Counted from the stretch's first letter, positions 17,020-26,732 are shown. The stretch is DNA of 64,000 bases from Castellaniella sp036379515 (GCF_036379515.1 NZ_DASVGN010000027.1:184399-248398), one strand, 5' to 3'. Numbers and translations: made by a program. The notes: a model not told the origin generated them from the letters alone.

Positions 17020-17958
17020 TCATGACTTGCGTCGCGACCGGGTGCGAAGCCAGCGATTGAGAGGCTCCACCATCACCGTCCCGATGATCATGACAACCCC
17101 CAGATAAAACAAGGCACCCAGTTCCTGCTGCTCACCCAGCAAGGGGATGGCCAAGAGTACGGCATAGACAGGCTCCAGATTGGTCGCCATCTGTTGCGCG
17201 AACACCGTGATGTAACGCAGGGCCACCAGCAGCAGCGCCATGGGCAAGGCAGTCATCGTCACGGCAAACACCAGCAGAAACACGATGTCCCAACCATGAG
17301 GAAAGCTGAATTCTGCCTGCGAACCAGGCAGAACCGCCAGCACGACGGACAGAAACAAGGTCCCGGCCGCCAGTTCGACACAGGTCGCACTGATAGGATG
17401 GGTCCGGTTGGCCAGAAGCTTGTTCGTGCCACTGAAGGCCGTCAACGTCGCCGCAGACAGTAGGCCAACCCCCAGCCCCAGATACATGCCGTGGGGAATG
17501 CCACCTGCCACCAACGCGACCCCGGGGATGATGGCGACCGCCAGGATCAGATCCCCGCGTTGATACGGCCGGCGCGTCAGAAGAGGCCCGAAGATTGCGA
17601 TGAACAAGGGTGCCGTGCCCAGACAAACGGCGGCAACCGAAGCATTGGTGAGTTTGACGGCCAGATAGAACAACGCCCAGGTGATCGCCAGAATGACACC
17701 GGCACCACAACAGGCTGCGAACACCCGCCAGGACATCTCTCGGATGCCTCGCCACGTCAAGGGAAGAAACAGCAGCACCAGCGCCGCAAGCAGCATGCGC
17801 CACCAGACGAGCGACACCGCATCCAAAGAAATGACACGGCCCATGATGGGCGTAAAGCCCCACAGAACCACACAGAAGTGAATCAGCAAATATCCCTTGG
17901 TGGCCGAAGAGGCGGATCGAACCGAGCCCACGAACCCAGGGACATGGGTGAATGACAT
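17020..17958 (-). CDS. EamA/DMT-family transporter
   Basis: 312 residues from the ATG at 17958 (AAAGG about 8 bases upstream; a GTG at 18009 is possible but poorer). About ten membrane helices in two EamA repeats; the first begins HFCVVLWGFTPIMGRVI and the second ends with NLEPVYAVLLAIPLLGEQQ, the typical last EamA helix pair. DMT transporters export amino acids or other metabolites. Substrate not predictable. Confidence 0.88.
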   Translation of the reverse strand: MSFTHVPGFVGSVRSASSATKGYLLIHFCVVLWGFTPIMGRVISLDAVSLVWWRMLLAALVLLFLPLTWRGIREMSWRVFAACCGAGVILAITWALFYLAVKLTNASVAAVCLGTAPLFIAIFGPLLTRRPYQRGDLILAVAIIPGVALVAGGIPHGMYLGLGVGLLSAATLTAFSGTNKLLANRTHPISATCVELAAGTLFLSVVLAVLPGSQAEFSFPHGWDIVFLLVFAVTMTALPMALLLVALRYITVFAQQMATNLEPVYAVLLAIPLLGEQQELGALFYLGVVMIIGTVMVEPLNRWLRTRSRRKS

Positions 17959-18094
17959 GACTGCAACCTTTACTAGACTGCCATGGCAGAACGACAGCCG
18001 GCCACACACCGCCCCGATCCAAAAACGCTTGAGCAGACTGAAAAGGGGACACTAGTATAGGGGGTAAAGCAACCCACCCGAACCGAGAAAGATC

Positions 18095-18406
18095 ATGGAA
18101 CATCCACCGCTGAAAGTCATCCTGCACGCACCGACGCCGGCGGCGCTGGAGCGGGCACGCAACAATGCCGCCAACCTGCGGCGAGCAGACCCGCAAGCAG
18201 ATGTCCGCGTCATAGTCAACGCGCAGGCCGTCGCGGCCGCGCTCGATGTGGTCCGCGCAGACCAGGACCCCATCACGTGGTTGTGTCCGAACACGCTGAC
18301 CCGGATAGGCAGACCGGCACGCGAACCGCTTCAAGTGCTGGACAAACCCGCCGTGCTGGAACTGGCCCTGTTGCAGCAGGCAGGGTGGGTGTACATACGG
18401 GCGTAG
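18095..18406 (+). CDS. Small DsrE-like protein
   Basis: 103 residues. The beta-alpha pattern (VILHAPTPAALERARNNAAN, DVRVIVNAQAVAAAL, WLCPNTL, VLELALLQQAGWVYIRA) fits the DsrE/DsrF-like fold, small cytoplasmic proteins some of which carry sulfur on a cysteine. The only cysteine is in TWLCPNTL, near the usual active position. GAGAAAG precedes the ATG. It stands alone, with no sulfur-oxidation genes nearby, so its role is open. Confidence 0.7.
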   Translation: MEHPPLKVILHAPTPAALERARNNAANLRRADPQADVRVIVNAQAVAAALDVVRADQDPITWLCPNTLTRIGRPAREPLQVLDKPAVLELALLQQAGWVYIRA

Positions 18407-18493
18407 AGCTTCCAACGTCGGGAAACATACTATGCGGGGAAACACATATTCCCATCCCCACGATCGAGCATCAGAATATCTGCAACGCCCATG

Positions 18494-18522
18494 AAAAATG
18501 CCCAGGCCGTGCGGCCTGGGCA
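18494..18522 (-). terminator. Rho-independent terminator of tRNA-Lys
   Basis: Stem TGCCCAGGCC / GGCCTGGGCA (18499-18508 with 18513-18522), four-base loop, followed on the minus strand by five T (18498-18494). It sits 14 bases past the tRNA 3' end. Confidence 0.85.
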
Positions 18523-18535
18523 TCAAAAGCGGCGT

Positions 18536-18611
18536 TGGTGGGTCGTGCGCGGCTCGAACGCGCGACCATCGGATTAAAAGTCCGGTGCTCTACCAACTGA
18601 GCTAACGACCC
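18536..18611 (-). tRNA. tRNA-Lys (UUU)
   Basis: 76 bases including an encoded CCA. Acceptor stem GGGTCGT / ACGACCC, D-arm GCTCAGTTGGTAGAGC, anticodon loop CTTTTAA with anticodon TTT, and T-arm with GTTCGAGCC. It has its own promoter upstream and terminator downstream. Confidence 0.97.
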
Positions 18612-18625
18612 AACAAGAATCGAGC

Positions 18626-18654
18626 ATTCTGACAGTATAAAAAAAAGACGTCAA
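18626..18654 (-). promoter_or_regulatory. Probable promoter of tRNA-Lys
   Basis: TTGACG (18654-18649), 17 bases, CAGAAT (18631-18626). The predicted start near 18619 is about 8 bases before the mature tRNA 5' end, so only a short leader would need trimming by RNase P. Confidence 0.55.
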
Positions 18655-18681
18655 GTTTCAGCCCCAGATACGAGGTAAACC

Positions 18682-19506
18682 ATGACCCATCCGCACGACT
18701 CGCTGCCGCTCAAGCTGCACATTCTTTCGGATCTTCACCTGGGTGTCCAGGGGATGCCTCTGCCGGCGATCGAGGCCGACGTCACCGTTCTGGCGGGTGA
18801 CATCGCCCGCCCGAAGGCGGCCATGCAATGGGCCGCGCAATTCGGCCGTCCGGTGTTGTATATCGCGGGCAACCACGAATTCTACGGGGGATGCATCCCC
18901 GAGGTGCGCGCCGAACTCGCTCGTTGTGCAGCCGAATGTGGTGTCCACTTCCTGGATCAAGGGTCCATAGAAATAGGCGGAGTGCGCTTTCTGGGCACCA
19001 CGCTCTGGACCGACTTCGAACTCTTCGGTCCCGAATGCCGAGACCTTGCCATGGAAAAATCTGCAGAATTCATGCGCGATTTTCAGGTGATCCGCAACGC
19101 AGACTACTCGCGTTACACGCCACAAGATTCCATCGCACTCTTTCGTGAACAATACGATTGGCTGGACGCAATGCTCGACGCCCCATTCGAGGGACCGACC
19201 GTGGTCATCACCCACCATGCCCCCAGCATCCGCAGCGTGCACCCACGCTTTGCGGATTCCTTGGTCAGCGCCGGGTTCGTCTCTGATTGCACCAGCCTGC
19301 TGGGCCGCTCCGCGCTGTGGGTCCATGGCCATACACACGACAGTTTTGACTACAAAGTCTACGGCACTCGCGTTCTGTGCAACCCCCGGGGCTACTGCCG
19401 CGACGGTGTCAACGAAAACCCCAACTTCGATGCCAGCCTGTGCGTCGACATCCCCTTGCATGAACAAGACAAGGCGGCCGTAGAGCCTGCAGACACCCCG
19501 TCCTGA
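18682..19506 (+). CDS. Calcineurin-like metallophosphoesterase
   Basis: 274 residues with all metallophosphoesterase motifs in order: ILSDLHLGV (D-x-H), LAGDIAR (GD), AGNHEFYGG (GNHE/D), VVITHHAPS (H) and VHGHTHDSFDY (GH-x-H). These bind the two-metal centre. Such cytoplasmic enzymes hydrolyse phosphomono- or diesters; the substrate is not predictable. The gene lies behind the tRNA-Lys promoter on the opposite strand. Confidence 0.88.
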   Translation: MTHPHDSLPLKLHILSDLHLGVQGMPLPAIEADVTVLAGDIARPKAAMQWAAQFGRPVLYIAGNHEFYGGCIPEVRAELARCAAECGVHFLDQGSIEIGGVRFLGTTLWTDFELFGPECRDLAMEKSAEFMRDFQVIRNADYSRYTPQDSIALFREQYDWLDAMLDAPFEGPTVVITHHAPSIRSVHPRFADSLVSAGFVSDCTSLLGRSALWVHGHTHDSFDYKVYGTRVLCNPRGYCRDGVNENPNFDASLCVDIPLHEQDKAAVEPADTPS

Positions 19507-19528
19507 CGCTGCACGACACCGGAAAAGG

Positions 19529-21706
19529 TCAGCGCGCGCGCGAAATACGCACTTCGGCGCCGCGCCGCTTCACCTCCAGCCCTTCGGAAGACAAAATCTT
19601 CAGACCCTCCAGGCCCTTGATATAACTCGACCCCTGCATCTGCATGACACGGATCTTGTTGCGCATCACGACAGGATTATGCTCGGGCATCCCAAACATC
19701 CAGACCTCTTCAAGAATGCGGGCCGAATTGATTTCACCCGTATGCTGCGCCGTCGGTCCCAGACACAAGATGTGGCCCTCGCGTCCAAAGACGGGGATAG
19801 TGTCCAGGCCAGGATGCAGAGTCCAGCGAGTGCCGCCTTCGTAGCGCCAGCCCGTGTTCAGATCCCACCAGGCGGCCCCTTGCGGCAGGTAAACTTCGAC
19901 CGTGTCGCCAGCGTGCATGACAGGAGCAACCAGCAGCGCCGGCCCCAGCAGGTACTGTGTGTCCCACAAGTGCGCCTGCGCATCTGCCGGGAAGGCCTGC
20001 GCCATGGACCGCTGGACCGGCAAGCCGGTGCGCACCGCATCGTCGACGATGCCTGCCACATATGGGAGCAGGCGATAGCGCCACTGCAGCCAGTGCGCGA
20101 CGAGCGCACGCGTATCGTCGTCGAAAGCGTCCGGCATCAGTGCCGGATGCCCCTGCAGGCTGAAATTGCCCGAGAACACGCACATGGCAAGCCAGCGCAG
20201 ATAGAGCTCAGGGGTCATGCTGCCTGTAGGGCGCTCGGGATTTCCCAGCCGGTGCGTCTGGACTGCCACCCCGCTGTTACCGACAGAAAGCGCCGCTTTC
20301 AAAGAAGCTGCATAGCCCTGCCAGGTGTTGTCGACCGCAGGCCCCTGCTGCCACGCAAAGCGCTGTACCCCCGGAAAAAGGTCTCGGCTGAGCATGACGC
20401 CTTCTTGGGGCGTACGCGGCCCCGCTACGGCATCAAAGAGCGCTTGACGCGCGAGAAACGGATACACATTGCGCAGGACAGTGCCAGATTCGCCGCCCCG
20501 GGCCTCGACCTCGGCCGGAAAGTCGATCCTTGCCTGACAAACGGAGGCATCCAGCCCCTCTTCAATGACCTGAAGATGACGTTCAGTCCAGAGCCTACGT
20601 GTGTCCTTGTGCGTCAGATCCAGCAAACCAAACGGCTTGCCGCCTGATGCAGCATTGCCGGGATGGACCCAGACATCGCCCTCGGCATCGCACAACAGCC
20701 AGCCACGATCCGCCCATTCGTCGAACAGGGTAGTACCCTGCAGCACGCCCGGGAAACAGGATCCCGCAAGATGGAGATTCAGCGCCTGCGCGCGTTCGGC
20801 GCAGCTGCGCCAGTCGGATACCCTAGCCGACCACTCGAACACCGGCTTATCCGCCTGAAACCCGAGAACGGCCGGATCGGCCAACACCAGCACATCGAGC
20901 GCCATTTGCTGCGTCCGCAGACTGCGGACCTGCGCCAGACTGTCTTCCAGAGACTGGCCCGGGGCCTGGTCCAGCCAGACGCCCATAGGCCACAGATTGG
21001 GTTGCCCGGCCCGCCCGGTCAGAGCCGTGTATTGATTCAAGATCTCGGAGGGTTCACCCACGAACAGAAAGACGTCGAGGCCCGCCGCGGCGACCTGGAC
21101 GCCATAGCGCCCCGGCTCTTGCACATCGTGGACGACCTCTTCGAGGCTGTTGGGGTACACCCCCCAGCCGCGGGGGCTCCACGCCAAGGGCAGGCATCGG
21201 TCAGCCTGCTGGCCCGAGACCAGCCGTTGCCCGCGCCGATCCAGATCCGTCAAGGTCTCGCCCAAGCCGAAGAGCGCCTCGTCGTCGCCAAGATCCCAGT
21301 CCAGGTGCCAGGGCTCGCCACCCGCTTCCGGCAGCAACAGCTGGGCCTCGCCCACCGGCTGGCCCAGATGCAGCAGCCTCAGGGTAGGCGCTGCGCCACT
21401 GATTTCAAGGGCAGTATCCCCTTGCGTAAGACGCCAACACCCTGGCTCGGGAGACAGCGCTTCGAATTCCCCTACAGGCTCTTCGCGGGCCAACAGCATG
21501 GCCGCGTGCCTTTGCGCCCGGGCCGAAGGCTTTGCGGGAGCCAGCCAATTGACAGGGCCGCAGCGCAGCCGAAATACTCCGGGCGCGTGCGCTTCGATTC
21601 GCAATCTCCATTCGTCTGAATGAAGAGCCCATTCGACGCTAGACGGCGACGAGGCGATCGGGCCGGTTTCAAAAATTGAGTCCGCCAGTTCAATGGTGGG
21701 CGACAC
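19529..21706 (-). CDS. Divergent glycoside hydrolase family 31 protein
   Basis: About 725 residues from GTG 21706. I prefer this start because AGAGGA lies about 8 bases upstream; the ATG at 21754 gives 741 residues but has no Shine-Dalgarno sequence. The order of parts fits GH31: an N-terminal beta domain with FGLGETLTDLDRRGQ, a TIM barrel (LWPMGVWLDQAPGQS onward) and C-terminal beta domains (LLGPALLVAPVMHAGDTVEV, LPQGAAWWDLNTG). Counting from the ATG at 21754, D411 in ARIDFPAEV occupies the nucleophile position and D475 in AVDNTWQGYAASL the acid/base position. The usual DIGG loop after the acid/base is replaced by THRLGN. Activity on alpha-glucosides or xylosides is possible but specificity is uncertain. 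No sugar transport genes are adjacent. Confidence 0.8.
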   Translation of the reverse strand: MSPTIELADSIFETGPIASSPSSVEWALHSDEWRLRIEAHAPGVFRLRCGPVNWLAPAKPSARAQRHAAMLLAREEPVGEFEALSPEPGCWRLTQGDTALEISGAAPTLRLLHLGQPVGEAQLLLPEAGGEPWHLDWDLGDDEALFGLGETLTDLDRRGQRLVSGQQADRCLPLAWSPRGWGVYPNSLEEVVHDVQEPGRYGVQVAAAGLDVFLFVGEPSEILNQYTALTGRAGQPNLWPMGVWLDQAPGQSLEDSLAQVRSLRTQQMALDVLVLADPAVLGFQADKPVFEWSARVSDWRSCAERAQALNLHLAGSCFPGVLQGTTLFDEWADRGWLLCDAEGDVWVHPGNAASGGKPFGLLDLTHKDTRRLWTERHLQVIEEGLDASVCQARIDFPAEVEARGGESGTVLRNVYPFLARQALFDAVAGPRTPQEGVMLSRDLFPGVQRFAWQQGPAVDNTWQGYAASLKAALSVGNSGVAVQTHRLGNPERPTGSMTPELYLRWLAMCVFSGNFSLQGHPALMPDAFDDDTRALVAHWLQWRYRLLPYVAGIVDDAVRTGLPVQRSMAQAFPADAQAHLWDTQYLLGPALLVAPVMHAGDTVEVYLPQGAAWWDLNTGWRYEGGTRWTLHPGLDTIPVFGREGHILCLGPTAQHTGEINSARILEEVWMFGMPEHNPVVMRNKIRVMQMQGSSYIKGLEGLKILSSEGLEVKRRGAEVRISRAR

Positions 21707-21962
21707 AGCGTGGTCCTCTGGGCACCGAGCCCGCACGAGTCTTGTAAAAGACATTATTCTGACGGATTTACGTCATAAAATAAAATCCGGCGTCGATCAA
21801 CGACTTTGACACGCTTCAAAACTCGGCCGGATGGCGGTTCGCCGCAACACTCGCACCCCTATAATGAACCGAGCGGGCACTGCACACTACTTGATGTAAC
21901 GGTCCGATTTCAAAGACGGTCGGCGGCACGAGACCTGGTTCACTCGCAGCGACCTTCCTGCC

Positions 21963-24851
21963 ATGGAGCATGCCGTGTCGACTCACATCAGCCAGCCACC
22001 GAACATCCATCGCTCATGGGTCATGGCGGGGGCTCTGCTGGTTGTCCTGCTGGTAGCGGCAACCGTGCCCATGCCTGCGTCAAGCCGTCACATCGCCAAT
22101 TACCTCCCGTTACACACCGCTCTCGAAACCCTCTCGGTCGTGGTGTCCATGGCCATCTTTGGCGTGGTGTGGAGCACCCGGCACGAGGCTCTGCCCGCCA
22201 ACCTGAAGCTTCTGGGAAGCGCGTTTCTGGCCGTGGCGCTATTCGACTTCCTGCATCTGCTCTCCTTCCCCGGCATGCCGCCCTTCATCACGCCGGGCAC
22301 CGCCGACGAAACCCTCTATTTCTGGCTGCTTGCACGCTTTTCCTGTGCCGCGGGGCTGCTGGCGATCGCCTGGAGGCCCTGGGACTCCCGGACTCCCAAA
22401 GTCCCATTCGGGCTCCAGGTGGCCCTGGTACTCGTGGGCGTGACTGCGTTGGCAGCTCTGTATTTCGAATTCCCCGACGATGTCCCAAACCTGTTCATCC
22501 CTGGATATGGGCTGACCCCATTCAAGGTCGCGGCCGAGTACCTGCTGATGGGGCTCTACCTGGGCGCTGCGGCGCTGCTCTGGCGGCCACTGCGGGGGGC
22601 CCGGCACTTCAATGCGGCGATTCTATCGGCCGCGGCCTGTGTCATGGCCCTGAGCGAGTTTTTCTTCACGCTCTATGGTGAACTGACCGACGTCTACATC
22701 TTCTTGGGACACATCTATAAAGCGCTGGCCTACATGATGCTGTTTCGCGCCGTCTTCGTGGAGGCAGTGCAATACCCTTACACCCAGCTGCAAGGCTCGC
22801 GCGAGCAACTCCGAGCCACGCTGGACGCGATGCCGGACCTGGTCTTCGAAATGGACGCCGACGGCCGTTATCTGGCCGTATACACCGATCGACCACAAGA
22901 CCTGTCCAATCCAAAACAGGAGCTGATCGGTCACACCCTGGGCGACATTCTCGACCCCGGCGAAGCCCAGGTCGTACTCACTGCGCTCAAGGAAGCGGAG
23001 CACACAGGGGTCTCACGTGGAAAGGTCCTGCGCATCCCCGGGCGCGATGGCACACCGCACTGGTTCGAACTTTCGGTCTCACGCATGGCATCCGGTACCG
23101 AGGCCTCCCCCCGATTCGTCGTGATTTCACGCGACGTCACCGAGCGCGTCCAAAGCGAACGCACGCTGCAGCTTCTGTCTCAGGCCGTCATGCAAAGCCC
23201 GGTTTCCATCATCATCATGGATGCACAGACCCGTATCGAATTCGCCAACGACGCCTTTACCCGCCTCAGCGGCTACTCGCTGTCCGAATCTCTGGGCCGC
23301 ACCCCGGACGAGCTCCTGACCTCCCACCGCACGCCCGCAGCCACCCACGAAGACATGTGGCAGCACCTCAATCGCGGTGAACCATGGCAGGGTGAAATCA
23401 TCAATCGAGCCAAAGATGGCACGGAATACATCGAACTCGCGCTGATTTACCCCGTGCGCGACGCCAACGGCCACATCACCCACTACCTGGAACACCAGGA
23501 AAACATCACCGACCGTAAAAACGCCGAAAGCCGCATTCGCGAGCTGACGCTATACGACACGCTGACCGGCCTGCCAAACCGCATCCTGCTGCAAGAACGC
23601 TTCAAGTTCGTGAGCGCTACACACCACTCGTTCACGGCGATCTGGATCAACCTCGACAATTTCAAGTCGGTCAACGATGCCATGGGGCACACGACCGGCG
23701 ACCTGCTGCTGCAGAGCATCGCGCAGCGCCTGCGTGCCGAAGTAGGGGACGCTGGCACGCTGTCACGCTATTCCGGCGACAACTTCGTCGGGCTGTTCCC
23801 CAACCTCAACCAGCCTCAAGCAGTGGGGCAAGCCCAGGCGATCATGCGCATCCTGTCGGAGTCCGTCTTGCTGGTGGAGCAGAACGTGATGATGACCGCA
23901 TCCATTGGCCTGGCACACTACCCCGAGGACGGACAAGAATTCGAAACGCTGCTTGCCAGCGCAGAAGCTGCCATGTATCGGGCCAAGGCCAACGGCCGCA
24001 ACGGCTTTTGCTTTTTCACCACCGAGATGCAACGCCACGCAAGCCGGGCGCTGGCCCTGGACAACGGTCTGAAACAAGCACAACAACGCAATGAATTCTT
24101 CCTGGTGTACCAGCCGCAACAAGACCTGGCCACCGGGCACATCACGGGTGCCGAGGCGCTTCTACGCTGGAATTCACCCACTCTGGGCGCTGTCAGCCCT
24201 GCCGAATTCATCCCGGCAGCCGAATCAGGCGGACAAATCCTGTCGATCGGCGAATGGGTCCTGCGCAAAGCGGCGGGTCAGATTCGCCACTGGCAGGACC
24301 AGGGCCTGCGAAACATCACGATTGCAGTCAACCTTTCCGCATCCCAGTTCGAGCAGCCAGACCTGCCCACGCTCATCAAAAGGGTCCAGGCCGAGGCAGG
24401 CATTCCGGAGGACTGCCTGTCCCTCGAAATCACAGAAGCTGCCACCATCAAGAACCCTCAAGGTGTCGCGCAACGCATGCTGGAGCTGCACGAATCAGGA
24501 ATCCGCATCGCAATCGATGACTTCGGCACGGGTTACTCGTCGTTGAGTCGGCTCAAGCAGTTCAAAATCCACACACTGAAGATCGACCAGGGCTTCGTGC
24601 GCGATCTCAACGTAGATCCCGACGACCAGGCGATCGTCCGCGCCATCATCGAACTCGCGCGCCGCCTGGGCATGAGGACCATCGCCGAAGGGGTAGAGAC
24701 GGCTGAACAACTCGGTTTTCTGCAGGCGGCAGGCTGTGACGTCATCCAAGGCTATTTCCTGAGCCGGCCGCTGACTCCCGAGGCGTTTGAGCAATTCGTC
24801 CGCCAAAGCGACCAAAGCAACGCGGCCCCTGAAGCCAGCGTACCTGGCTGA
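21963..24851 (+). CDS. MASE3-PAS-GGDEF-EAL protein, probable c-di-GMP phosphodiesterase
   Basis: 962 residues. The N-terminal membrane sensor (about residues 15-275, several helices, HIANYLPLHTALETLSVVV) resembles MASE3. Two PAS domains follow (about 280-395 and 400-520, the latter with HYLEHQENITDRK), then GGDEF and EAL. The GGDEF motif is SGDNF (604-608), lacking the catalytic glutamate, and no RxxD inhibitory site is seen, so cyclase activity is unlikely. The EAL domain looks intact: E731-A-L-L-R, NLSASQF, LEITE, IAIDDFGTGYSS, LKIDQGF and AEGVETAEQ. It probably hydrolyses c-di-GMP at the inner membrane. ATG at 21963 has no clear ribosome site; a GTG at 21975 has GGAG six bases upstream and may be the true start. 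Confidence 0.9.
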   Translation: MEHAVSTHISQPPNIHRSWVMAGALLVVLLVAATVPMPASSRHIANYLPLHTALETLSVVVSMAIFGVVWSTRHEALPANLKLLGSAFLAVALFDFLHLLSFPGMPPFITPGTADETLYFWLLARFSCAAGLLAIAWRPWDSRTPKVPFGLQVALVLVGVTALAALYFEFPDDVPNLFIPGYGLTPFKVAAEYLLMGLYLGAAALLWRPLRGARHFNAAILSAAACVMALSEFFFTLYGELTDVYIFLGHIYKALAYMMLFRAVFVEAVQYPYTQLQGSREQLRATLDAMPDLVFEMDADGRYLAVYTDRPQDLSNPKQELIGHTLGDILDPGEAQVVLTALKEAEHTGVSRGKVLRIPGRDGTPHWFELSVSRMASGTEASPRFVVISRDVTERVQSERTLQLLSQAVMQSPVSIIIMDAQTRIEFANDAFTRLSGYSLSESLGRTPDELLTSHRTPAATHEDMWQHLNRGEPWQGEIINRAKDGTEYIELALIYPVRDANGHITHYLEHQENITDRKNAESRIRELTLYDTLTGLPNRILLQERFKFVSATHHSFTAIWINLDNFKSVNDAMGHTTGDLLLQSIAQRLRAEVGDAGTLSRYSGDNFVGLFPNLNQPQAVGQAQAIMRILSESVLLVEQNVMMTASIGLAHYPEDGQEFETLLASAEAAMYRAKANGRNGFCFFTTEMQRHASRALALDNGLKQAQQRNEFFLVYQPQQDLATGHITGAEALLRWNSPTLGAVSPAEFIPAAESGGQILSIGEWVLRKAAGQIRHWQDQGLRNITIAVNLSASQFEQPDLPTLIKRVQAEAGIPEDCLSLEITEAATIKNPQGVAQRMLELHESGIRIAIDDFGTGYSSLSRLKQFKIHTLKIDQGFVRDLNVDPDDQAIVRAIIELARRLGMRTIAEGVETAEQLGFLQAAGCDVIQGYFLSRPLTPEAFEQFVRQSDQSNAAPEASVPG

Positions 24852-24863
24852 TTGGCGCTCCGA

Positions 24864-26732
24864 TCAACGCACGCGTATCCGGTGCAACAGCTCACGCTCC
24901 AGAGGGGCGGGCTCTCCGTGCAGAGATGCCGCAATCACATCACCAGCCAGGGCCGACCACGTCAGCCCCCTTGAGCCGTAGGCACACGCAAGCCAGAGCC
25001 CTGCGCACCCTGCGACCTCGCCCACCACAGGCAAATGATCCCGGGTCGCCACTCGCCATGAGGTCCACGGCTGCGGGGAACCCGTTCCCAGCCAAGGCAC
25101 CTCCCCTTGCGGAAGCCAACCCCCCAACTGATCGAGAATCTCGCGATGCCCTTCTTGTACCGAAGGTTCACCTCCAGACCGTGGCCAGTAGGTACTACCG
25201 GCCACGCCCCAGTGCCCCCGCGGCGGCAGGCAGTAGCCCTTTCCGGCCACGATACAGCGCGGAATCGAGGCCTGGTCGCACGACACGGGATACAGGCTCA
25301 GCTGTCCCTGAATGGGCTGCGCAGTCCGCAGCACCGGCCATGGGTCCGGCGGCACCACGGTCGACAGCAGGCGTGCCGTGGCGCAGCCCGCTGCAAGCAC
25401 GACCTGATCGACTTCACTGCAAACCTTGCCTGACGCATCCGTCAGAGCCCAGCCGCCCCGATCGAGACGCGCAAGCCCCACCAGTTGCAGGGGCCGAGTC
25501 ACAACGCCAGGCGTGGCGCGCAAGGCGGCCACGAGTGGAGAAAAATCGACACGCAGGGCCTGGGCAAACCACAAACCGCCGTCAGGGGCCACAATGCCTG
25601 ACTGCGCCAGGGCCTCGGGAGCATCCACCCGGCGCACCCATTTGGGCGGAAACCGCAGGCGTGCCATCGCCCTCTCCTGCTCGCGCGCACCGTCGGCGCT
25701 CCGACTGCACACCAAGGCTCCGCATGCCACTGGCCGGGCCGCGAGCGGCAGGGTCATCCAGCGAGTCCGCGCGCGTTCCAGCCCGACACGGGACAGACGC
25801 GAGCGGGTGTCATCATCGGGACTGAGCGCAGGGACCAGCGCACCGGCAGCCAGCGGGCCGTCTCGGACATCCGGATGGGCCGCTACGCCAGGGTCCCAGA
25901 GCTCCACCGCGTCACCTCTCAGTGCCAGCGACTGCGCCACTCCGACCCCAGCCAGCCCGGACCCGATCACCGCGACGCGACGACCGGCCGCATCCTCTGC
26001 CAGTGGGCTCCCCAACCCCGGTCGCAAGACGGCGACCGTCATGTCACGCTTGGCGGCAAAGCCTGGCACTTTGGAGACCAGAAAGCCCGCATCCCGCAGG
26101 TCCCTGCGCACCTGCCCAGCGGCACACCAGGTGGCCACCGTGGCCCCGGCCACGGACAGCCGCCGCATTTGCCCAAACACGCGGGGTGTCCACATGTCCG
26201 GATTGACCCGCGGCGCAAAACCATCCAGATAAAATGCGTCCACCTGCGCCTGAATCTGAGGCGCGAAGCGTTCCACGCGACCCAATGCCAGTGTCAGGGT
26301 CAGAGCCCCCCCTTCGAACTCGATCCGGTGCAACCCGGGCAACAGACTGGGCCAGCCGGCGAGCAAGGCTGCTGCATGAGACTGCAAGTCTGCTGGAAGG
26401 CGAGCGCAGGATCGGCGCAGGTCAGCCTCCTCAAAGGGATGCGCTTCGAAGGCGACATAATGCAGCCGACGGCAGCGCGCCACGTCTGCACGCCAGGCCT
26501 GCCAGGTGGCGAGAAAATTCTGCCCCAGCCCAAACCCCAGCTCGCAGACCGTGAACGATTCACGCTCCCGCCACCGGTCGGGCAAGCGGTTGCCACCCAG
26601 AAAGACATGACGCGCCTGCGGCAGAGCACCTTCGGCACTATGGTAGATGTCACCATACTGATCGCTGCGCGGTTCACCGTGCGCATCCACACTCCACCGT
26701 GCCGGAACCAGCGGCTCATAACTACCTGGCAT
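24864..26732 (-). CDS. mnmC: Bifunctional tRNA 5-methylaminomethyl-2-thiouridine synthase MnmC
   Basis: 622 residues in two domains. The N-terminal methyltransferase domain has RHVFLGGNRLPDRW and the SAM-binding CELGFGLGQNF near residue 65. The C-terminal FAD-dependent oxidoreductase begins RRVAVIGSGLAGVGVAQSL near residue 258. MnmC finishes mnm5(s)2U at the wobble base of tRNAs such as tRNA-Lys(UUU), tRNA-Glu and tRNA-Gln; the oxidoreductase domain removes the carboxymethyl group and the methyltransferase domain adds the methyl. Slightly shorter than E. coli MnmC (668). It converges with the EAL gene 12 bases away. Confidence 0.93.
   Translation of the reverse strand: MPGSYEPLVPARWSVDAHGEPRSDQYGDIYHSAEGALPQARHVFLGGNRLPDRWRERESFTVCELGFGLGQNFLATWQAWRADVARCRRLHYVAFEAHPFEEADLRRSCARLPADLQSHAAALLAGWPSLLPGLHRIEFEGGALTLTLALGRVERFAPQIQAQVDAFYLDGFAPRVNPDMWTPRVFGQMRRLSVAGATVATWCAAGQVRRDLRDAGFLVSKVPGFAAKRDMTVAVLRPGLGSPLAEDAAGRRVAVIGSGLAGVGVAQSLALRGDAVELWDPGVAAHPDVRDGPLAAGALVPALSPDDDTRSRLSRVGLERARTRWMTLPLAARPVACGALVCSRSADGAREQERAMARLRFPPKWVRRVDAPEALAQSGIVAPDGGLWFAQALRVDFSPLVAALRATPGVVTRPLQLVGLARLDRGGWALTDASGKVCSEVDQVVLAAGCATARLLSTVVPPDPWPVLRTAQPIQGQLSLYPVSCDQASIPRCIVAGKGYCLPPRGHWGVAGSTYWPRSGGEPSVQEGHREILDQLGGWLPQGEVPWLGTGSPQPWTSWRVATRDHLPVVGEVAGCAGLWLACAYGSRGLTWSALAGDVIAASLHGEPAPLERELLHRIRVR

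Noticed and set aside
17132..18526. 464-codon open frame on minus across the EamA gene
   Set aside because: Out of frame with a clear EamA transporter; no recognisable family and it runs through the DsrE-like gene region.
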